Source: Blakeslea trispora (Eukaryota; Mucoromycota; Mucoromycetes; Mucorales; Choanephoraceae). Taken from it: a stretch of DNA of 64,000 bases. Location: assembly GCA_025331445.1 (NCBI GenBank), contig JAIWNE010000005.1:434001-498000 (forward strand), given 5' to 3'. The position numbers and the translations under genes were made by a program. Under the pieces are notes generated by a model that had not been told where the DNA came from, did not search any database, and saw nothing but the letters and a program-made list of their open reading frames with translations. Of this stretch, positions 10,943 to 23,744 are shown one piece after another; the stretch's first letter is position 1; each line of letters starts with the position of its first letter.

Positions 10943-11393
10943 ATGTTAAGACAAATACTAAGAAGAAATATGTCTACAAAAACTGAACAAATTGACAACT
11001 TTTCCATTCATGGCAACTCAATCAAAGAGGTAAGATAACTGCTGTATTTCATGAAACAATTGCTTGTAGTTTATTTTTTTTTTGAAAAAAAAAAAGGTCT
11101 ATGATATACCCATGTCTGTCGTCAACCGTCCCATTCCATCACAGCTTGATAGACAGAAAGTCGAAAACATGAAAGAAGTGTTACAGGTTCCTGGAAGAGA
11201 ACAAGAATTGACACCTGTTGATGTACACCATGTGAAACACAATGACCAAGACTACTATTTCGCATTTGGTGGCTGTCATCGATGGGCAGCCAGCAAAGAA
11301 TTGGGACGGGAGACAATTAGAGCTAAATTGATTGAAACACCAGCTAGTGTCATATCCACCTATCTTGGCTCATCTTCACCTTTCAAGAAATAA
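10943..11393 (+). CDS. SRX1: Sulfiredoxin
   Basis: Two exons, 10943-11029 and 11097-11393, encode 127 residues. The second exon carries the sulfiredoxin core (VYDIPMSVVNRPIPSQLD) and the catalytic motif FAFGGCHRW, with the active cysteine at about residue 89. The enzyme reduces hyperoxidised (sulfinic) cysteine of 2-Cys peroxiredoxins using ATP. Starting at 10943 adds MLRQILRRN before the ATG at 10970 (MSTKTEQ). That basic leader could act as a mitochondrial presequence, with the second ATG giving a cytosolic form of 118 residues; this dual use is inference. The intron ends in an A-tract directly before its AG rather than a pyrimidine tract. Confidence 0.93.
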
Positions 11394-11511
11394 ATGCCTC
11401 GCTTTCTTTACCTTTTTGCTCATATGTACCATTCTTTATCATCTGTCTACATTAAAAAAATATATTGCATAATTTATTATTATTATTACAGTCGCTGCTT
11501 TAAAAAAAAGC

Positions 11512-13039
11512 TTAGGGCACGTATAAGAAGCTGTCTTGAGTAGGACAAAATAATGGCAGAGTAGCATTAAACACATTCATATGACTGCTATTCTCTCCAA
11601 ACATTTGATTCCAAAGTCTTCTTGATAGATATTTTCCTGCATACACATTTGGATGGAAACCATCTACATTACTACATTAAAAGAAGAAGGTTCAATTTTT
11701 TTTCATATGTGCCGGAAACTCTTATTATTTCTTTTTTGCTTACCTCATAGCATAATAGGGGATGGAAGATACAATCACATCCATTGGTTGAAAGACAACA
11801 GCTATTTTCTTTGGTGCAGTACCAAGAATGGCACCTGTCAATTGCACTAAAGCTGGCTTGTTTAACTCATCTGCTAATTCTGACAATGCCTTGTTGTATT
11901 CTCTTATAAGTTCGCTTCTATCTGGATTTCCAGCTTTTGGTCTTGAACAACAAAAGCATTCATAGTTAGATATGTTGACTGAGTTGTCTTTGAATTTCTT
12001 TTTATAGTCAGGGTGCTTGTCTGCTAGATGTAAGATCTCATTATAATCCATAAGTCCAACTGTCCCGTTTGTTTAAAGACGAATGAGTCAAAAATAAAAA
12101 AAGCAATACAAGATTCTTTTACCTAAATTGATCAATGCATAATCAGTTTTGTCTATGAGTCGACCAAGGCTTTTCTTGACATTGCTTTTAAAATCAGCCG
12201 CTGTTTGATGAGTCAAGCAAGCAACAGATGCATCATTGTATCCAATCATAAGGTGAATCAGTTTCCAGGTTTTGACATAGGGAGTACCATAGCCAAAATA
12301 CTTGAGCAAATAATCTACTTGCTCTATTAAATTTCCACTTGTGGATCCTGATTGTGCTGCATTGAGTTGATCGATTTCTGGACTATAGATTTGAGAATGA
12401 GTTTGATTGCAGACTTAGCAACCATGCTTCATTACTTACTCGTGATGACTATCAAGGCAAAACAGGGTTTCTTTAGCCAAAAGAAAAAAAGAGAGAGAAA
12501 TTTCAGTCAGATATTCATCCAATGGAAACATCAACTACCTTTACATATCCGTGCTGGTCTTTGTCCCATGGAAGCCCCATAGAGATGTGGTTGAAAATGC
12601 CTCATATAGTTGGCAATAGAAGAAGCACCTGAGTTCTACTGGTTGATTAGATACTCTCAATTGATTGCAGGTTGAATAAAAAACAATATAAGTATTCATA
12701 TACTTTACACCTCCCATAATAAAGCTTTCACCACGATACTCAATAATGCTAGAGTAATCGATTACATCTTGATTGGTGTTTTTGGCCAGCATGCCTGCAG
12801 TAATACTAAGGTTGATTTTGTATGAAGCCATTCAGTATCACGTATGTTTCGAATTCATAATGAAATTACCTATCGCCCATAGCTGCTACAATCTTGATAT
12901 CATTTATTCTCAAATCTTTTATATCAGTAGCTATAGCATGAGATCCTATTTTCGGGCAATCTTTCATGTCTGACACATAGAATCCATTCACAGACACTAG
13001 GATATAGCTCAGAACAACAAGTGGCAAGATGGATTTCAT
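11512..13039 (-). CDS. GDSL-type phospholipase B / lipase, secreted
   Basis: Seven exons join in frame: 13039-12870, 12805-12711, 12628-12539, 12470-12440, 12382-12123, 12059-11744 and 11671-11512. They encode 373 residues. The protein starts with a signal peptide (MKSILPLVVLSYILVSVNG). It carries the SGNH blocks: GDSITAG (nucleophile Ser about residue 57, codon split by intron 1), a Gly block near QSGSTSGN, GYND (Asn about 178), and DGFHP (Asp 324, His 327). The layout and motifs such as TWKLIHLMIGYNDAS match the phospholipase B1 branch of the GDSL family, which hydrolyses acyl esters of phospholipids. One exon is only 31 nt. The substrate is not shown by sequence. Confidence 0.9.
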
Positions 13040-13794
13040 AAAAAAAAAAGAGCTTGTCTAGAAATAGGGGTGTAAGAAAGAAAGTAAAAAGATAGAAAAA
13101 CCTGATTCAAGTTGTTTAAAGAGTGCAACTTATTTGTATGTCTTTTTTTGATTTGATCCATTTCTTTTTCGCTTTCTCCTTGGTAGAAAAGTTACTAAAT
13201 TAGTCTGCTTCCCCTGCTCAGGAGCAAAAGGAAAAAAGGGATGTAATATCTTGAGAACATTTATATTTCCAATGAATTGAATATACAAATAATCAACTTA
13301 GGAGAGACCTTAAACCAGGCACAATTCTACTTTACAACAGTTGTAGATGATTCTTGCCACCATCATTGGATAATACGGAAATTTTAGTTTAAAAGCTTAA
13401 AGAAAGATGAATTTGTATAGAATTAAGAACTATTTAGCTCTAGACTATTGTTTACACAGCAAGTAATATCTCTAAAAAAAAAGGATAAGCATGTTTGATT
13501 TCCCTCTTTGTAAAGGCCCCAGTGTTTAAACCAGTTTTCCAATTAGTCTAAAGTATATCTATGAAATGGATCTACAACCAGTGGTAACGTTCTCAATGAA
13601 AGCATTTTTTCAAAGAGAATACAATGCTTGAAGCCAATGCAATCTCAAAAGATAAGAGTCTAACAGGAGTTTAGAACTGTACAAGGCTGAATGAATCATC
13701 TATAAAAAGCATTTGGTGATGCTTAAATAACAATATATAGCCCTATTCTCTTTCTTGGTGTTCTGTTATAATAATAAAAGAAAAAAGGAAACAT
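13040..13794. other. Intergenic region between two minus-strand genes
   Basis: AT-rich spacer holding the presumed promoter of the GDSL lipase and the 3' flank of the gamma-tubulin complex gene. No ORF, repeat or RNA gene is recognised. Confidence 0.5.
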
Positions 13795-16700
13795 TTATTT
13801 TGCCCTTGAATGGATGGTAGCTGCTCTTTCTCTTGTCTTGACTGAATTGTCATAAAATTGATTGTAATCCAAACGGACAACCAGACAGAGAAACTGAACA
13901 GTCTCCTGTGTTGAATAGAAGTTTAGGGCGTCAATCAGTAGTTTCATATGATACAAGAAAGAATTTTCAATCTTTGACAGTGCTCCATTTGTTGTCTCAT
14001 ATAATGTGCTCGAGCTATCACTCTGGAGACTTGATTCAGGCACACCAAACTGATCAGGCTTTTTTTCCTTTTCCAGCAGGGTCAACACATGTGTGAATTT
14101 CTCTGCTTGTGTAGTAAATGCTATACAGGAGCTCATCAATTTACTGAATATCTACCATAGATGAATCAATCGCACAGTTCAAACTAGGACTAAAACATAC
14201 TTACCCGAAGTAACTTGGAATTCGTCAACATGCATTCCTTTAAGCAGGTATCCAGGAAATCAGAATGATGCTGAAGCACTTGATCCACCGTCGTAATCCG
14301 TGACAAATTCTCTTCCAGTCGTCCCCAGTTTGGCTCAAGTACTTCATTCGTAACATAATAAGCAAACTGCTGAACAAACATCAACATACGATGACGCAAT
14401 GAATAAATGCGAAATTTCCATTGCTCAATCTCGCCATGTTCCGATCTCTGTCTCCAGAGTCGATCCTTTTGATTCATCCAGGCACCACAAAGCAAATCCT
14501 CTACATGCTTTAGGTTTAGAATATGTCGAAACAGGAGTTGGTATTTAGTAAGTGCCTTTCGTGATATCACAAGTGAAAGAGGAAAAGTGACAGTATAATC
14601 AAGGATGAGTGCTTCATAGCCAGAGAGTGGCTGTGAATAGCTTTGACTCGAGGTCATGGCATTAGGCAGACTTTGACTACGCTCTAGTAGGTTGGTGGAG
14701 GCAGACAGATAGGGCAAGGTAGTGCTAGAAGGATTGGCTGTGTCCATGCCAGAGACATTGATGATACGAAGCAGTTGATCGATAAGGCGAAGATGGCTCA
14801 TGGATACCTTGATGTCCTCTTTAAATGGATCGTACGCTGCTACTGAAGAAGGATTACGCAAGACGAGATCCATCAGGGATTGAAGACGTGACTGAGGTAT
14901 CTCTGAAGCAGGTTGATTGAGTTCATCTTTAGCCAGATCCAAAAAGGAAGTCAAGAAATCAGATTGGTCCAGAAAGAAATAATGCTTTAATGAACTATAT
15001 ACATCAGTTAGTCCTTGTTTTTTCTTTTTGGTGTCTTGTTCCATTAGACTACATTACCGTAATCGACCAATCAACTGTTGATCTTCCAGTAACAGATTTA
15101 ACAATGTCTGGTTAGCATACTTGTAGGCAATCTCCAGGTTCTTGACAACACGAGCACCATCAACAGCTGCCCAGACTTCACTTCTCGTAGGCAAGTAGCC
15201 ATGTTGATCATGAGAGGGCACAGGTGAATCAATGCGCAAACCTTGAACAAGTACCTCATCCTGCATCTTCTCAGGGCTGGCAATCCCGACTCCACATTCA
15301 CGTACGACATTCAGAAACTTGCCTGCCAACAGAATCTGATGTTTCATGGACTCCAGAAAGACAGGCACCACACCTTCTCGTAATGTATAGCGTGTCTCCC
15401 AATAGGTATCATTGTAATCTTCTTTTAGGTTATCTTTGTGTACACTTTGCTTCTCGAGCACCATAAACTCATGATGGGGGTCTCTGATTTCACCATGATA
15501 GATCCATCGATGAAGGATATCAAAGTAAGGCACACTTGCCTTGGACAGTAAAAAAGAGTACATCTTCTTTGCTTTTGGATTACCACTCAATCGAATCAGA
15601 CGCTCAGATAAGATGTTGAGGATACCACCTCCCTTTTGCTTTTCAGGTATCACAATCTCATCACTATTCTCTGCCTGAAGATCCTCAATCACAGCCTGAA
15701 TATCATCCTCATCTATCTGTGTCTGTTGTTTGGCTAGTCGAATACACATGCATAAATCATGCATGATCTTCATACTTGAAAGTAAATCCTGAGCATAAAA
15801 CCAGAGACGTTGAAGGGTGAATTGACTGGATGTCTGGAATAGATGTTCGAGTTGGGCAACAAACGTCAGATATTCTTTCACAAACACACGCATACCAGCA
15901 CAGAGAGCATGATTTACTGTTCCATATTCGAATCGAGAATATTGATCGATAAAGGATTCAATCGAGACATAATAGGTAGCTAAAGGTAATATCTTTTCCA
16001 CCAAATGCCTTAAGCTTGGATCTAAATCAAACAAAGTTAAGAGATGATAATTAGATTAAGAAAGAAAAAAGACGCATCTACCTAAAGTAGGGTCCATTGT
16101 GTATTCAATAGAATCCCATGCTTGATGCTTCAATAGACTCTCATAGTCAGACTGAATATCTTGCATTGGATCTTCTGGATGGTCTTGATTTATCGTGTCA
16201 TTCTTGTTGTCGATTGATTTCGGATAGATACATTTGATGTAATTGCCAGTGATTCCCTAGATTATGGATTGGATTAAGATATAAAAACAAGAGAAAATGA
16301 AGCTATACCATAAACACATAAAGTAAATCTTCAATAATAGCATATTCTTGAATCTGAACTGAAAAATCACCTATTGTATGTTGTGTTGTATGAAAATTAG
16401 GTTGAGCTATGATAATGTTAAGAAACAAGAGGATCAGTCAAGTGATGGACATCAAACTGCTTGCTCAAACCTTGTGGAGAAGCTTGCATAGAGACTGGAC
16501 TGGTAGCTTGAAATGACCAATCAGGCTCATGAAGTGTCCCATGTCGAATATGAGCCAGTCTCTTACTGATCTAATAATAAAGAAGCCAAGTTGAAAACCA
16601 AAAGAAAAAAAGAATGTGCGTACAACTTTTTTTTTTTACTTTATTTAGTTCAGTGTCTGATAGTAATAAGTTCTTTCTAGCTGTATTTGAAGTATCGATC

Positions 16701-16798
16701 CCAGGTGAAGGGGATACACCTATTGTGGATGAGCGAAATGGTCTTTCTGTTCTATTGAGAGAAGGGGATTGAGTCAAGGAACGGTTGATGCGTGACAT
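13795..16798 (-). CDS. Gamma-tubulin complex component 2 (Spc97/Alp4 family)
   Basis: Seven exons join in frame: 16798-16640, 16570-16471, 16406-16309, 16256-16082, 16021-15058, 14994-14205 and 14151-13795. They give 880 residues, normal for GCP2. Grip1-type sequence includes IQEYAIIEDLLYVFMGITGN, then ILPLATYYVSIESFI and FEYGTVNHAL. The later part has the GCP2 hallmark RLRSLKHYFFLDQSDFL, then ALTKYQLLFRHILNLKHVE and a C-terminal VVRLDYNQFY. The protein pairs with GCP3 in the gamma-tubulin small complex that nucleates microtubules at spindle pole bodies. The N-terminal 50 residues are Ser/Arg-rich and less certain. All introns are 52-69 nt. Confidence 0.93.
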
Positions 16799-17169
16799 GA
16801 GAATCTATTGCAAAAAAAAAAATACACAATGAATCAAACGCGATTCTTTTGTAAGTCGCGATTTCATTCAAACCCAGTCAAGTCGGCATTTCCTAATTTT
16901 AAGGTCCATGGCTTTTTTTCTTTTTCTTTAAGGGAATAAACACTTTAGTTATCCTTCTCCAAATTAAACTACACTCTTCTCCCTCTCTCTCTCTTTTAAA
17001 TATATATAAAATCCTTCATTGTAAGAATAAAAAGAAAGTAGTAGTAGGGGGGGGATGAAGCAATTTGTATATTTATATATATAAAAGGAATAAGTAAAAA
17101 GAAAAAAAAAAAAGAGAGAAAATGTATATGTGTATATGAATGTTTAAACTAGTGCAAAATGACAAGTGA
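16799..17169. other. Spacer between GCP2 and Rab5 genes
   Basis: Contains pyrimidine and AT-rich runs (for example TA-rich tracts around 17000 and 17090) that fit the GCP2 5' flank and Rab5 3' UTR. No gene is seen. Confidence 0.5.
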
Positions 17170-18441
17170 TTAACCTAAACAGAAAAAGAAAAGAAAGGTA
17201 AGCAAGCTATTGGTCATGATAACAAGCTACTTACAGGCACATCCACCAGCAGCGGAATTTCCTGAACTTTCCAAATCAACACCACCGCCACGAGCATTCA
17301 TTCTATTGCGTCCGCGAGAATTATCTGCAAGTTGATCAAGAGGCATGCGTTTTGCTATCGCATGGAACAATGTATGAACATTGTCGGCTGTCTTGGCTGA
17401 GGTTTCAAAAAACAGTAAACCTGCTTCATCGGCATATTCTTGTGCTGTCTATAGCAAAGAAATGAGACATTCAATCCCTGAATCGATTGGTATCATCTTA
17501 CCTTGGTCTCAATGGCTCTTCTTGCTTCAAGATCACTCTTATTACCTGCTAATGCAATCACAATGTTGGGATCAGCTTGACGTTGTAATTCAGTCACCCA
17601 AGCCTTAGCTTTATCCAATGAAGACTATCCAGAAAAAGAAATGAATAAACACTATACTGTCTCTCTCTTTTTAACTTACAGCCTGTGTAATATCATAGAC
17701 AACAACAGCACAATTGGCATTACGATAATACATTGGAGCCAAACTCTAGACAATTATTTATAGAAAAAACAATATTTAAGATGACATGTGCTTTATATCT
17801 TTTTAAATTTCAGAATATGGTAATTACCTTGTATCTTTCTTGACCTGCTGTATCCCTAAATAAACAACAGTCAATTCTTCTTTTCATTTTTATGGCAACA
17901 AATGAAACTTACCAAATTTCGAATTTCACTATGGTGTTATCATCCAAGGGAATTGTCTGTGCCAAAAAAGCAGCTAAAATAATAAACAGCAGAATAAGCC
18001 ATCTCTCTCTCCTTATTTGAAAATACTGTTCATTAAGGAGACAACTGTGTTTCTCTCAAAACAACAGTACACTCATGAGATTCAATTTAGAAATACTTGC
18101 CACCAATTGTGCTTTCTCTGTATTCATCGAAATGATCCTTTACAAAACGCATAACCAAACTAAATTAAATAGTTTAGTAAACAACATGATTTTCAAAGAA
18201 GAGGAGGAGAGAAGCAGGAGAGGAGGGGAGAAAAGGGAGAAAAAGAAAAAAGAGTGGAAATTTATACGTCATGTAAATCCTTATTATCGCTTTATTTTAC
18301 CTTGACTTGCCTACAGCTGATTCACCTATGTTTGTCATCGTTAATCCAACATAAAGAGTCATCTGCTACTGAAGCACAAAGAAGAAGCTTACCTAAAAGA
18401 ACAAGCTTAAATTGATAGGTTTTTCCTTGTTGTGTTGACAT
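17170..18441 (-). CDS. Rab5-type small GTPase (Vps21/Ypt5 family)
   Basis: Nine exons join in frame: 18441-18393, 18325-18301, 18159-18101, 17973-17913, 17855-17828, 17745-17680, 17624-17502, 17448-17235 and 17174-17170. They encode 209 residues. All G boxes are present: GESAVGKS (17-24), the effector region YRESTIGAAFLAQT, WDTAGQE (65-71), NKSD (124-127) and ETSAK. The C-terminus ends GGCAC, a dual-geranylgeranylation signal. The switch I and interswitch sequence is Rab5-like, so a role in early endosome fusion is expected. Two gene-structure oddities stand out. The third intron uses a GC-AG pair (donor gcaagt), needed to keep STIGAAF. The last exon adds only five nucleotides, which complete the final Cys and the stop. 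Confidence 0.95.
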
Positions 18442-19410
18442 TGATAAATAATAATGAAATTGATATAAAACAAGAAAGAAAAAAAAAAGAAAACACAAGA
18501 AAAAAAAAAAAGAGCGAGAAAATGTTACACTTTTCCCCGAAAGCATCAGCATCACAAGATGAATCAAAATAGGAAAATGATTGGCTGAATTAAAAAAGCG
18601 CTGGTTCTATTTGGTGTCTGGAAGACAATGAGACATTTCTAAGCAAATGTATGATGAGCTTAATAGCAGTAGACTATCAACTAAAAGGTATCATCTTGTC
18701 TGGTTTATTCCATTGGACGAATACATAAAGAAGTCTGATATTGTTAAAATACCTAACTGCTGTTTATTGCTTCCCTTGTTAGACTATCTTGTGTGTATTC
18801 TAATGTCAAAAAAGAAGAAAAGGATATGCCATTGTGTATTGTGTTGTTTCCCTCCCTCTGTCAACAGAATCCAAGTCTCTTTGTTATCAAAGTCTTTTTT
18901 AGCTTGTCCAGAATGATTAAAGGGATTTAGAGGCAGATTTAGTCAGACTGTTTATGTGCACCTTGTTCAAGTCAGGTGTCGATTCAGTCAGGTTTTCTAC
19001 CCAATGCCCAATAAAATAATGTAGGGCATATTGAACATGATCACAAGCTGATTTCTTCCAAAGACCTATACCATATACAATAGTGCAAAGTGATAACCAA
19101 ACCTACCTAGTGTGTATGTGTGTGTTCAAAGTGATTTGTTGTCTCACAATGATAGCTTCATTACTGTGATGTTTCTAGATTAACTGCTATTCAAACCAAA
19201 AACAGCACAACATCACTGCTTGCCTATTATTTCTTTATTTGTCTTGTAGAGAACATCAAGACTTGGTATGTTGATCGTCCATGTCGATCTTTTTATTTTA
19301 ATTACATGCAAAATACGACACAAACAAAAGAAAGGAGGGGGTATAAATGTTTGGTTTAAAAAAGAAATAAGAGGGAATACTCTAAATAAGCAAAAAAACC
19401 CGCATCTGTG
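18442..19410. other. Intergenic region
   Basis: Presumed Rab5 promoter side and 3' flank of the arrestin gene. AT-rich with A-runs near 18480 and 18500. Small frames here have no recognisable content. Confidence 0.5.
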
Positions 19411-20786
19411 TCATGACAAAAGGAAGGGTGGTGGGGATATTTCTGCATCATAAGCCGGTAATTGTTCATCCAGTTTAGGTGCTTTCAAAAAACGAGGTTT
19501 CGTATACAATGTCTCATCACCTACGACTGTAGTATCTCGATAACTAACCAGACTACTGGGCACTTGCTCACCTCGAGCCATAGTGCCAAAATGAAGTGGT
19601 ACACAAAACAATTGCTTCTTTGTCCATCTTAATCCTTGCTTTACCTTGGCTGTAACATGTAATGAATAACTCATCTTGACATGTTTTGAAAAGTTGACAG
19701 TGGTAGTCATGCCCATCAAATCAAAGTTCTTTTGAATGACAGATGGAAGAGATGGGTGAATCCGAGAAGGCACAGGTAAGGATACACTATAGACTGTACC
19801 TTGACCCTTCTTATGCACCTGGAATGCAGATTGCTCTACATGGCACATGACCATAGTATCCGAGCGGAAATAAGAGCCATGTGTGACATCCACTTGGCGC
19901 TTTATAAACACTTCAATATGACTCAATATATCACCATGGTCACTTCCACGCGACTCGTATAGAAACGATTTCTTCTTGATCCAATGATGAGCAACAGAAG
20001 ATGGACAAGAGAGAAGAGTAAGTTGCATCAAATGGGTATCCAAGAGATTGTAATGACAGCCCTGATGCAGTGAGAGAATGACTCTGTCTTTATCTGACAG
20101 TCGAGCCTTTTCTTGATAGATCTGAGGTTGTTTGAAAGAACTGGATACTAGGAATGGTTCAAAGGGGACATAGCAAGGTAAGGTCTGAAAGGGACGAATG
20201 CCTGGTCTCTCTAGATAGGCTATCAATTCAAACTGACAAGAAACAAGGTGATGTCGAAAGGTGGGTGGGTAATTGACCATAGGCAATTCACATGTAAATG
20301 GAAATTGATGGTCACCAGCTTCAATGATAGGCCATTGTGAAGTGACATCTTGTTCAGGCAAACCCCATAAGATTGTCCGGATGGCAAACAATCGCTCTCC
20401 TTTCTTTTTGTTTTCTTTTCCAATTGAGTCGTGATGAATTCTCTCTAGGGTTGTAACCATCCATTTAAATGATTATTTGTTCTCTTTATTTTTTTTGGGA
20501 CTTTCTTACCTGCACCCTTAAAGACGAGTTTAAGATATTGTGCTGCTAATGGAGCATCCAACTTGATGTTGACTGTGCCCTCAATGATAGAACCCGGATG
20601 ACACATTGATTTATGATGATCTCCATCAATATGTTCAAGTCTGACAGAGAAATGAACTGGTGGTTTCCGATACTTTCGGTCTGAAGTCTGAACAAACCGA
20701 TAGTCGGAAGGTAAAGTAGGTTCAGTCTCATCCTGCCATGAAAACCTTTGTTCGGCTTGTAAATAATCAAACAAGTCCTCATCCAT
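19411..20786 (-). CDS. Arrestin-domain (alpha-arrestin) protein
   Basis: Two exons, 20786-20510 and 20444-19411, give 436 residues. The splice joins LKLVFKGA directly to ERIHHDSIGKE, the fungal arrestin pattern, followed by RLFAIRTILWGLP. An ATG at 20460 lies inside the intron. The N-terminal arrestin fold (FSVRLEHIDG, PGSIIEGTVNI) and C-terminal half (YSVSLPVPSRIHPSLP, MGMTTTVNFSKHVKMSYSLH) are both visible. A proline-rich end (LPAYDAE) resembles a degenerate PY motif of the type that recruits Nedd4/Rsp5 ubiquitin ligases. A role as ubiquitin-ligase adaptor in endocytosis of membrane proteins is inferred from the family. Confidence 0.85.
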
Positions 20787-21899
20787 GGTTACCCAAGAAA
20801 GAAAAAAACAAGGGAAAAAGAAACAGAATCTAAAATGAAAGAGTGGGGAAAGTTTTTTATTTTATTTATTTTAGGTTCATTTTTCTTAAATCTTTTTTCC
20901 GGCCAAAACAGATAAGGCTTACTTGATGTTTATGCAAATCGATGATGACATAAAATATCTCAGTGTGTCCTTTGATTGGCTGATCTCAATGACAATATTT
21001 GATGCATTTTAATGAAGCAATTGAAGGAATTTAAAAGCAAGAAAAGAGAAGCAATATCATAAGGCACCTTGGATGAGATAAAAGCCTGGAAAAAAGAAAA
21101 GATATTCCATTGTTTTCTTGAGTCAAGAAATGTGTCTTCTTTACAGTCCATGCATTTAGGCCATTGTTGAGAAAAGCAATACATGCTAGTCAACAAAGGA
21201 CTTTAGCTGTGCTATGTCTAAATAAAGCAAGATTGTTTGACAAAAGAGTATTCTTTTGGGACAAGATATATAAAATAAAAAAAGGGGGAGAGGAGGAGAG
21301 AAGCGACATGGACTTGTTTGTTATTTTTAACATGCATACTCTCTAGTTATTTTTGATACCTAAATTATTCTGTAGATAAATTGAAAGGATTTGACATTGT
21401 TTAGCTCTATATTAATGGGCTTTCATGCCTTGTGTTCTTTGTTTGAATCAACCGATTTTATAATGAATTTTTACTTGATTTAACAACAGCTCATGATCAG
21501 ATCTAAAGCAAAGAAAGCAGCAAATTTCCTGCCAAAAATAAGCAAACAAACAAAAAGAGATCAATGCTTTTCTCTATGTTTAGACCACTAAGCCTTGAAA
21601 GACCCAAGAAATATGTTGATTCAAATTAGCAAAGAGGACAGATCTGAACAAACAATGATAGACAGATAAGCCAACGCTCATGTTTGTATTCCAAAACCGA
21701 GATGCTCTTCTATCGGTGTTGTTTGCTATCATTGTTATATTGAATTGTCATGGATATAGTTTGTTTCTCTCCCTCTCTCCCTTTGAAAGAAATGCATCCC
21801 CTTATTTTTCTACAGCTAGTATCTCCTAAAATTATTAAAAAAAAAAGAGAGAGATTTTCTATCTTTTTCTTTATCCTATCTTCTTCCATTGATAATTGC
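20787..21899. other. Divergent intergenic region, arrestin and CorA genes
   Basis: Separates a minus-strand and a plus-strand gene, so both promoters should lie here. AT-rich. A pyrimidine-rich stretch precedes the CorA start. The upstream in-frame extension of the CorA frame to 21750 is hydrophobic low-complexity sequence and was not included in the gene. Confidence 0.5.
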
Positions 21900-23744
21900 A
21901 TGAGCTACAGTTCGTTTTTCGCATCAACTTGTAGCCTCTCACAGGCAAATGCCATAGACCATAACTCTCGAACAACAAGAACACAACAAGCTAGATTATT
22001 ACAAGTAGAGCCTAAAGATCTGAATAAACTGTTTCACCGAACTTCATTTCAACAAAAAGCTGAAGAAGACATTTGCTTTCCTTCAGACAAGAGACCCTCT
22101 GTATCTAGCAACACAAGCACTCTGAACGTTCAGCAGAGACCCAGTTGTCAGCCAACAAATGTCATGCCAAGTATCCTACAGGACACAAGAGAGGTCAATT
22201 TAAATGCACTTCAAGATTTATTTGATGAAAACAGATCAGCTTGCGATTGTAGTCAAGCTGCTACATCTTATCAAGACAGCAAATTCCCATATAAAAAGGA
22301 TCTAGATGATTACAGTCTGACTCAAAGGATTGAAAGTAAACTTCTCAGTCTTTATGGAGATAACAACTTGACATACAGTCAAGAACAGCAACGACAAGAG
22401 AAGCACTATCGATATTTAGGTCAATCGTATTCACAGACAACAGAGAGTAAAAATCGATTTACATATTATCATCCAGACACTGGCAGTCTAGTTGGAGAAA
22501 CTCTACAAGAAATCAATCTACCTCCGAATACAACATTAGAACAATTGTTATTAAAAGAGAATTATTGGCTAGATATTACCTTACCTAACGAAAATGAGAT
22601 GGCTGTCATTAGCAAGGTAGACTAGTTTGGCTTTGTTTCTTAAGAAAAGCTAACCTGTATTCCCCTTTATTTTTTCTCTTATTTCTCCTCACAGATGTTT
22701 CATATTCATCCATTAACTACAGAAGACATCATGTCCTATGAAATACGAGAAAAATGTGATGTATTCCGACATTATAAGTTTGTTTGCTATCGAGCCTTTA
22801 TTCATGATCATCAACACCTAAGACCTGTCACTTTCTACAACATCATCACCAAGAAGCACATTCTAACTGTAGAGTAAAACTCTTTTTTTTTTCTTTATAG
22901 TATCACTATCTCATACTAAACACAAAACAATCGTTTTCTTTCTCATAAGAATAGTTTCATTTTGATCAAGTCCCTCATGTACACCATGTTCAACAGAGGA
23001 TAAGACAGCTACAGGATTACATTGAAATTGTGCCTGATTGGATCAATTATGCTATTATGGATGAAATTACCGATAGTTTTGCACCTATTATACAACAGAT
23101 TGAATCTGAGGTAGATAACATTGATGATTCAGTCATGCTCTATAAGGCAAACCAAACAGATGTCGTGTTGCGCATCGGCACTTGTCGTAAAAAAGTCATT
23201 CAGATGGTGCGACTATTAGGAACGAAAATAGAAGTGATTCGAGGCTTAACAAAATACATCTTGGAAGAACATCAGGCGAACCAAGGCGTTTTAGATAGTC
23301 TTGTCTTGGAAGGGAAAATCTATCCAGATGTAGGTCTCTATTTGGGTGACGTTCAGGATCATATCTTGACCATGCTTCAAAACCTGAATCATTACGAGAC
23401 TGTCTTGGCTAGATCAGAGTCCAATTATCTGGCTCGTATCTCTATTGAGCTGACCCAGACGTCCAATTCGACAAACCATGTGATAGGCAGATTGACTATA
23501 TTTGCTACTATTATGCTTCCAATGAATCTAATTACTGGTCTATGGGGTAAATCACAATAGAACTTATATAGATAGAAATAGCCATTCTCTAACAATTCTC
23601 TCTCTTTCTCACTTGCTAGGTATGAATGTCAAGGTGCCAGGTAAAGACTATGACAATCTGACTTACTTTTTTTGGATTATCTCGAGCCTAGTTGTGTTTG
23701 CCATTCTCTCACTGACGCTAGCAAAAAGAGTCAAATTGATTTAG
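21900..23744 (+). CDS. CorA-family Mg2+ transporter (Mnr2/Alr type)
   Basis: Four exons, 21900-22616, 22695-22868, 22955-23546 and 23620-23744, give 535 residues. The long N-terminal cytosolic part leads into CorA sequence: FHIHPLTTEDIMSYEIREKC, then FHFDQVPHVHHVQQRIRQLQ and a long helix region (DWINYAIMDEITDSF). The two C-terminal membrane helices follow (TIFATIMLPMNLITGLWG and FFWIISSLVVFAIL). The signature GMN (about residues 495-497) is at the end of the first helix, and its Gly codon is split by the last intron. The soluble half resembles fungal Mnr2/Alr proteins that move Mg2+ across the vacuolar or plasma membrane. Which membrane is not shown. The donor at 22869 is weak but is the only one that keeps frame. 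Confidence 0.92.

Noticed and set aside
20445..20460. Start of the second arrestin ORF at 20460
   Set aside because: That ATG is inside the intron. The true join is GAG AGA giving FKGA-ERIHHD.
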